From assembly GCA_034419095.1 (NCBI GenBank), contig DAOULQ010000038.1, positions 1 through 7,894 on the forward strand: a stretch of DNA of 7,894 nt, in the 5' to 3' direction. This document shows, piece after piece, positions 5,306 through 7,894 of the stretch (positions within the stretch are counted from its first letter, which is position 1; each line of letters starts with the position of its first letter). Below the pieces are notes generated by a model. It was not told where the DNA came from and searched no databases. It was given only the letters and a program-made list of their open reading frames with translations. Source of the stretch: UBA7937 sp034419095. GTDB lineage: Bacteria > Chloroflexota > Anaerolineae > UBA7937. Both the position numbers and the translations under genes were made by a program.

Positions 5306-5551
5306 ATGGCCCGAAAACGGCAGCAGAAGACCAACAAGAAGGAGAAGATCGAGGCCGAAGGCACGGTAGTGGAGGCGTTGCCTAACGCTATGTTCCGGGT
5401 GCGGTTGGACAGCGGCCACGAGGTGTTGGCTCATATCTCGGGCCGGATGAGGATGTATTATATCCGCATCCTTTTGGGGGATCGGGTATTGGTGGAACTC
5501 TCTCCCTACGACCTGACCCGAGGTCGAATCGTATACCGGTATAAGAAGTGA
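5306..5551 (+). CDS. infA: Translation initiation factor IF-1
   Basis: 81 residues; a single S1-like OB-fold that binds the ribosomal A site on the 30S subunit and works with IF-2 and IF-3. The core EGTVVEALPNAMFRVRLDSG, then HISGRMRMYYIRILLGDRV and ELSPYDLTRGRIVYRYKK, is nearly textbook IF-1. ATG 5306 is supported by AAAAGGTG 5-8 bases upstream and lies 16 bases after the ftsK stop. Compared with the usual 71-72 residues there is a basic N-terminal extension of about nine residues (MARKRQQKTNKK). The location is unusual: infA normally lies in the spc ribosomal-protein operon near secY/rpmJ, whereas here it is between ftsK and an exporter gene. Its last bases overlap the next gene by four (GTGA). 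Whether another infA exists elsewhere in the genome cannot be seen. Confidence 0.95.
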   Translation: MARKRQQKTNKKEKIEAEGTVVEALPNAMFRVRLDSGHEVLAHISGRMRMYYIRILLGDRVLVELSPYDLTRGRIVYRYKK

Positions 5552-6210
5552 GAGCCTTATTTGCTCTTTTTGTGACTTCGTTAGTCGTTGGTTTCTCCGG
5601 GGCCCTAATGCCGGGCCCTGTTTCTATGGTAACTATCAGCCAGAGCGCCCGCCACGGTTTTTGGGCTGGGCCCTTGGTGACCGCGGGACACGCCATGGCG
5701 GAAATAGCCGCTGTAGCCGTCCTGGCTATGGGTTTTGGGAAGGTATTCAAGCGCAGCCTGGTAGCGGGGCTGATCGGGCTTTTGGGAGGGGCCTTTCTCC
5801 TCTGGATGGGCGTCGATATCGCTAAGAGCGGTTGGGTGGGGATCGCCTTGGAGTTGGAACCTGGGGAGATGGGCATCGCTGCTTTTGGCTCTGTAGGGGC
5901 CGGGGTTCTGGCCAGTATATTTAACCCTTACTGGGTGGTTTGGTGGGCTAGCGTGGGAGCCAGTTACGTCGTTTTGGCTCTGCGTAAGGGCCTGCCTGGC
6001 TTGGGGGCCTTCTTCTTCGGCCATATCCTCTCTGACCTAAGTTGGAATAGCCTCTTGGCTTTCCTCATTGCTTCGGGGAGGGGGTTCTTGAGCCTATCCT
6101 TCTATCGAGGGTTGCTGGTAGTTTGTGGCCTCATCTTAGTAGCCTTAGCCATATATTTCATCTATTCCGGCCTGGGCTTCCTGAGAGGCAAGCCGGTGGA
6201 GATCGGATAA
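5548..6210 (+). CDS. LysE-family amino-acid exporter-like membrane protein
   Basis: 220 residues, about six hydrophobic spans (roughly 3-25, 39-61, 69-90, 110-140, 145-170, 185-209). The LysE/RhtB signature is present: GFSGALMPGP at 15-24, GH at 47-48 in the next helix, FNPYWVVWW at 125-133 and GHILSDLSW at 158-166. Family members export amino acids or related small molecules across the cytoplasmic membrane; the substrate cannot be read from sequence. Start GTG 5548 overlaps the infA stop as GTGA, the usual sign of translational coupling; no separate promoter or strong ribosome site is visible. It is the last gene before the strong terminator at 6232. Family assignment is good, specificity unknown. 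Confidence 0.85.
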   Translation: MRALFALFVTSLVVGFSGALMPGPVSMVTISQSARHGFWAGPLVTAGHAMAEIAAVAVLAMGFGKVFKRSLVAGLIGLLGGAFLLWMGVDIAKSGWVGIALELEPGEMGIAAFGSVGAGVLASIFNPYWVVWWASVGASYVVLALRKGLPGLGAFFFGHILSDLSWNSLLAFLIASGRGFLSLSFYRGLLVVCGLILVALAIYFIYSGLGFLRGKPVEIG

Positions 6211-6231
6211 GGGGCCTGATTACGATATTCT

Positions 6232-6267
6232 AAGAGGAGGGGTCGAATTCGACCCTTCCTCTTCTTT
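6232..6267 (+). terminator. Strong intrinsic terminator closing the S1-to-LysE operon
   Basis: The arms 6232-6247 and 6248-6263 are complementary at every position with a single G-U pair. They are centred on GAATTC (AATT can serve as the loop), so there are about 14 closed pairs, followed by CTTT. It lies 22 bases after the exporter stop. The other strand lacks a T-run, so it acts mainly rightward. Confidence 0.85.
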
Positions 6268-6328
6268 ATCGGTATGCGGAGAGCAAACGAGGAGCGGCTT
6301 ATGCATAGTGGAGAGGCTGATCTTGATA

Positions 6329-6357
6329 TTGCAGGGATACCTCTGTGGTGTTATAAT
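6329..6357 (+). promoter_or_regulatory. Extended -10 promoter for the yebC-ruv operon
   Basis: TATAAT (6352-6357) is preceded by TG at 6349-6350, giving the extended -10 TGTTATAAT. A weak -35, TTGCAG (6329-6334), stands at 17 bp, consistent with extended -10 promoters needing less -35 contact. Predicted start is near 6364, only about 23 nt before yebC. Confidence 0.7.
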
Positions 6358-6386
6358 GAAAGAGAGATATTAAGGGGGGATGAGAG

Positions 6387-7145
6387 ATGTCAGGGCATTC
6401 GAAATGGTCGACTATAAAGAGGAAGAAAGCGTCCACCGATGCCAAGAAGGGGCAGCTCTTTACCAAGATAGCCCGGGAACTCACCATTGCTGCTCGACAA
6501 GGTGGGGGCGATCCGGGTGTAAACTTCCGCTTGCGCCTGGTAATCGATAAGGCCAGACAAGCCAACATGCCCAAGGATAGTATAGAGAGGGCTATCAAGC
6601 GGGGAACAGGCGAGATAGAGGGTGAGGCCTACCAGGAGATCCGGTATGAATGTTACGGCTCCCATGGGGTGGCCTTGATCTTAGATGTCCTCACCGATAA
6701 CCGCAACCGAGCGGTGGCCGCTATTCGACGTCTCCTCACCCGCAGTGGCGGTAGCCTGGGGGAGACGGGAAGCGTCACCTGGCTCTTCGACCAGAAAGGG
6801 TTGATCATCATCGAGGCCGAGGGCGAAGAGGCGGAGGGGTTTGCCCTCCAGGCTATAGACGCTGGAGCCGATGATGTGAGGATCGGGAACGGGTTGGTGG
6901 AGATATACACCCAACCTGTGGATTTTCAAAAGATCAAGGAGATCCTAGAGAAAGAAGGTGTTCCCTTCTCCTCGGCGGAGATCACCATGGTGCCCAAGAC
7001 TCTAACGCAACTGGGGGAAAAAGAGACCATCCAGATCATGCATCTCATAGAGGACTTGGAGGATCTGGAGGACGTCCAACAGGTCTACTCTAATCTGGAT
7101 ATCTCCGCCGAGATGGTGGATAGTTACGAGTACGAGGCGGCCTGA
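6387..7145 (+). CDS. yebC: YebC/PmpR (TACO1) family regulator or translation factor
   Basis: 252 residues, full family length. It begins with the invariant MSGHSKWSTIKRKKASTDAKKG and continues with FTKIARELTIAARQGGGDP, NMPKDSIERAIKRGTG and YECYGSHGVALILDVLTDNRNR, typical of the first two domains; the C-terminal domain ends in VYSNLDIS. Members were first described as DNA-binding regulators (PmpR in Pseudomonas) and the mitochondrial relative TACO1 as a translation activator. More recent work links bacterial YebC to relief of ribosome stalling at proline runs. ATG 6387 has AAGGGGGG starting 15 bases upstream and its own promoter. It is followed by ruvC nine bases later, a very common order. 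Which role holds here cannot be told. Confidence 0.95.
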   Translation: MSGHSKWSTIKRKKASTDAKKGQLFTKIARELTIAARQGGGDPGVNFRLRLVIDKARQANMPKDSIERAIKRGTGEIEGEAYQEIRYECYGSHGVALILDVLTDNRNRAVAAIRRLLTRSGGSLGETGSVTWLFDQKGLIIIEAEGEEAEGFALQAIDAGADDVRIGNGLVEIYTQPVDFQKIKEILEKEGVPFSSAEITMVPKTLTQLGEKETIQIMHLIEDLEDLEDVQQVYSNLDISAEMVDSYEYEAA

Positions 7146-7154
7146 GGAGGGCCT

Positions 7155-7655
7155 GTGCTGACGCTAGGCATTGATCCTGGGGTCTCAGCGACCGGATATG
7201 GCTTGGTGAGAGAGATAGGTGAAGATTTGACCTCGGTGGAATATGGGGTCATCACTCCGGGGTCGGAATCGCCCCCAGCACAGCGACTTAAGGTTATCTG
7301 TGATGGACTGGAAGAGATCATCGCCCGTCATCGACCCACCGATGTAGCCGTGGAAAGGCTTTTTTTCAGCAGGAACGCGCGTACCGCCCTGGCTGTGGGA
7401 GAAGCCCGGGGGGTGGCCCTTTTGGCGGTGGCCAAGCACGACCTTCCCGTCTACGAATACACCCCTTTGGAGGTGAAGGAGTCTTTGGTTGGCTATGGGC
7501 GGGCTACCAAGGGCCAGGTCCAAGAGATGGTGCGGGTTCTCTTGGGTTTAGATTCCATCCCCCAGCCCGACCACGCGGCGGACGCCCTGGCTATAGCCAT
7601 CTGCCACCACTATTCCATCCAGGTGGAGAGGGCTTTGGAGGCGAGCAGAGGGTGA
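7155..7655 (+). CDS. ruvC: Crossover junction endodeoxyribonuclease RuvC
   Basis: 166 residues, normal length. A metal-dependent dimeric nuclease of RNase H fold that cuts Holliday junctions symmetrically together with RuvAB. Catalytic positions seen: D7 in LGIDPG, E67 in VERLFF, and the C-terminal pair in QPDHAADALA, where D143 matches Asp141 of E. coli and H140 stands in place of Asp138. The same His is known in Thermus RuvC, so activity is expected. GTG 7155 is the start: GAGGAGG (7144-7150) overlaps the yebC stop with a four-base spacer. It is co-transcribed with yebC and ruvA, with only four bases between it and ruvA. Confidence 0.95.
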   Translation: MLTLGIDPGVSATGYGLVREIGEDLTSVEYGVITPGSESPPAQRLKVICDGLEEIIARHRPTDVAVERLFFSRNARTALAVGEARGVALLAVAKHDLPVYEYTPLEVKESLVGYGRATKGQVQEMVRVLLGLDSIPQPDHAADALAIAICHHYSIQVERALEASRG

Positions 7656-7659
7656 TCTG

Positions 7660-7894
7660 ATGATCTCTAGTCTGCGGGGTAGGCTTGCGGCCAAGGATGA
7701 GGACCATATCGTTGTTGAGGTCGGCGGCCTGGGCTTTAAGGTCCATGTCCCTATCTCTTTCCTAAGGGAGTTGGGCAGCCCAGGCCATGAGGTAACCCTC
7801 TTCACCCATCTGCACCTCCGGGAGAACGAGGTCTCTCTCTACGGCTTTGAGACCCAGGATGAATTAGCCCTCTTCAAACTCCTTCTGGGGGTCA
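7660..7894 (+). CDS. ruvA: Holliday junction helicase subunit RuvA, 5' part (cut by the window edge)
   Basis: 78 codons visible from ATG 7660; the family is about 190-205 residues, so this is mainly the N-terminal OB-fold domain (I). It reads MISSLRGRLAAKDEDHIVVE, GGLGFKVHVP, THLHLRENEVSLYGFETQDE and LFKLLLGV, matching family landmarks: the opening MI..LRG, the GVGY-like GLGF, and LYGF followed by E...F..LL. RuvA forms the tetramer that holds the four-way junction for the RuvB motor. It starts four bases after the ruvC stop, with GAGGG inside the end of ruvC as the likely ribosome site. ruvB is the expected next gene but is not visible. Confidence 0.93.
   Translation, partial: MISSLRGRLAAKDEDHIVVEVGGLGFKVHVPISFLRELGSPGHEVTLFTHLHLRENEVSLYGFETQDELALFKLLLGV

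Overview
The window is an ordinary-looking bacterial chromosome segment of moderately high GC, densely packed, mostly on the + strand. The FtsK sequence (an 'FGVEPGYI...KVRVSKI...IRIEAPVPGR' type of core) and the yebC-ruvC-ruvA order suggest a Chloroflexota-type bacterium. That is an inference from remembered family character; no search was run.

Layout. At the left edge, a D-alanine-D-alanine ligase gene (ddl) runs leftward and leaves the window. It is separated by overlapping divergent promoters from a 62-residue two-helix membrane protein read rightward. Positions 1037-1346 hold no convincing gene, but contain an intrinsic terminator at 1240-1272. At 1395-1583 lies the C-terminal stub of an IS481/IS3-type DDE transposase (motif YNHFRPHQAL). 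Fifteen bases after its stop is a perfect consensus promoter (TTGACA, 17 bp, TATAAT). A leader of about 230 nt follows, with a long hairpin, a six-codon reading frame, nested stems and a terminator-like hairpin ending in six T.

The leader opens a likely operon: a three-domain S1 protein (bS1-like), bS21, the DNA translocase FtsK, translation initiation factor IF-1 and a LysE-family exporter, closed by a strong terminator at 6232-6267. A second unit with its own extended -10 promoter then carries yebC, ruvC and the start of ruvA.

Function. Three of the first operon's genes (S1, bS21, IF-1) act on the 30S subunit during translation initiation. FtsK handles chromosome segregation at the division septum, and Ddl makes the D-Ala-D-Ala dipeptide for peptidoglycan. 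YebC is a translation/regulatory factor, and RuvC/RuvA resolve Holliday junctions. I see no CRISPR, tRNA, rRNA, phage or defence system. The most interesting part is the 1395-1865 interval, where a decayed insertion-sequence end abuts a very strong promoter and a structured, attenuator-like leader in front of the ribosomal genes.
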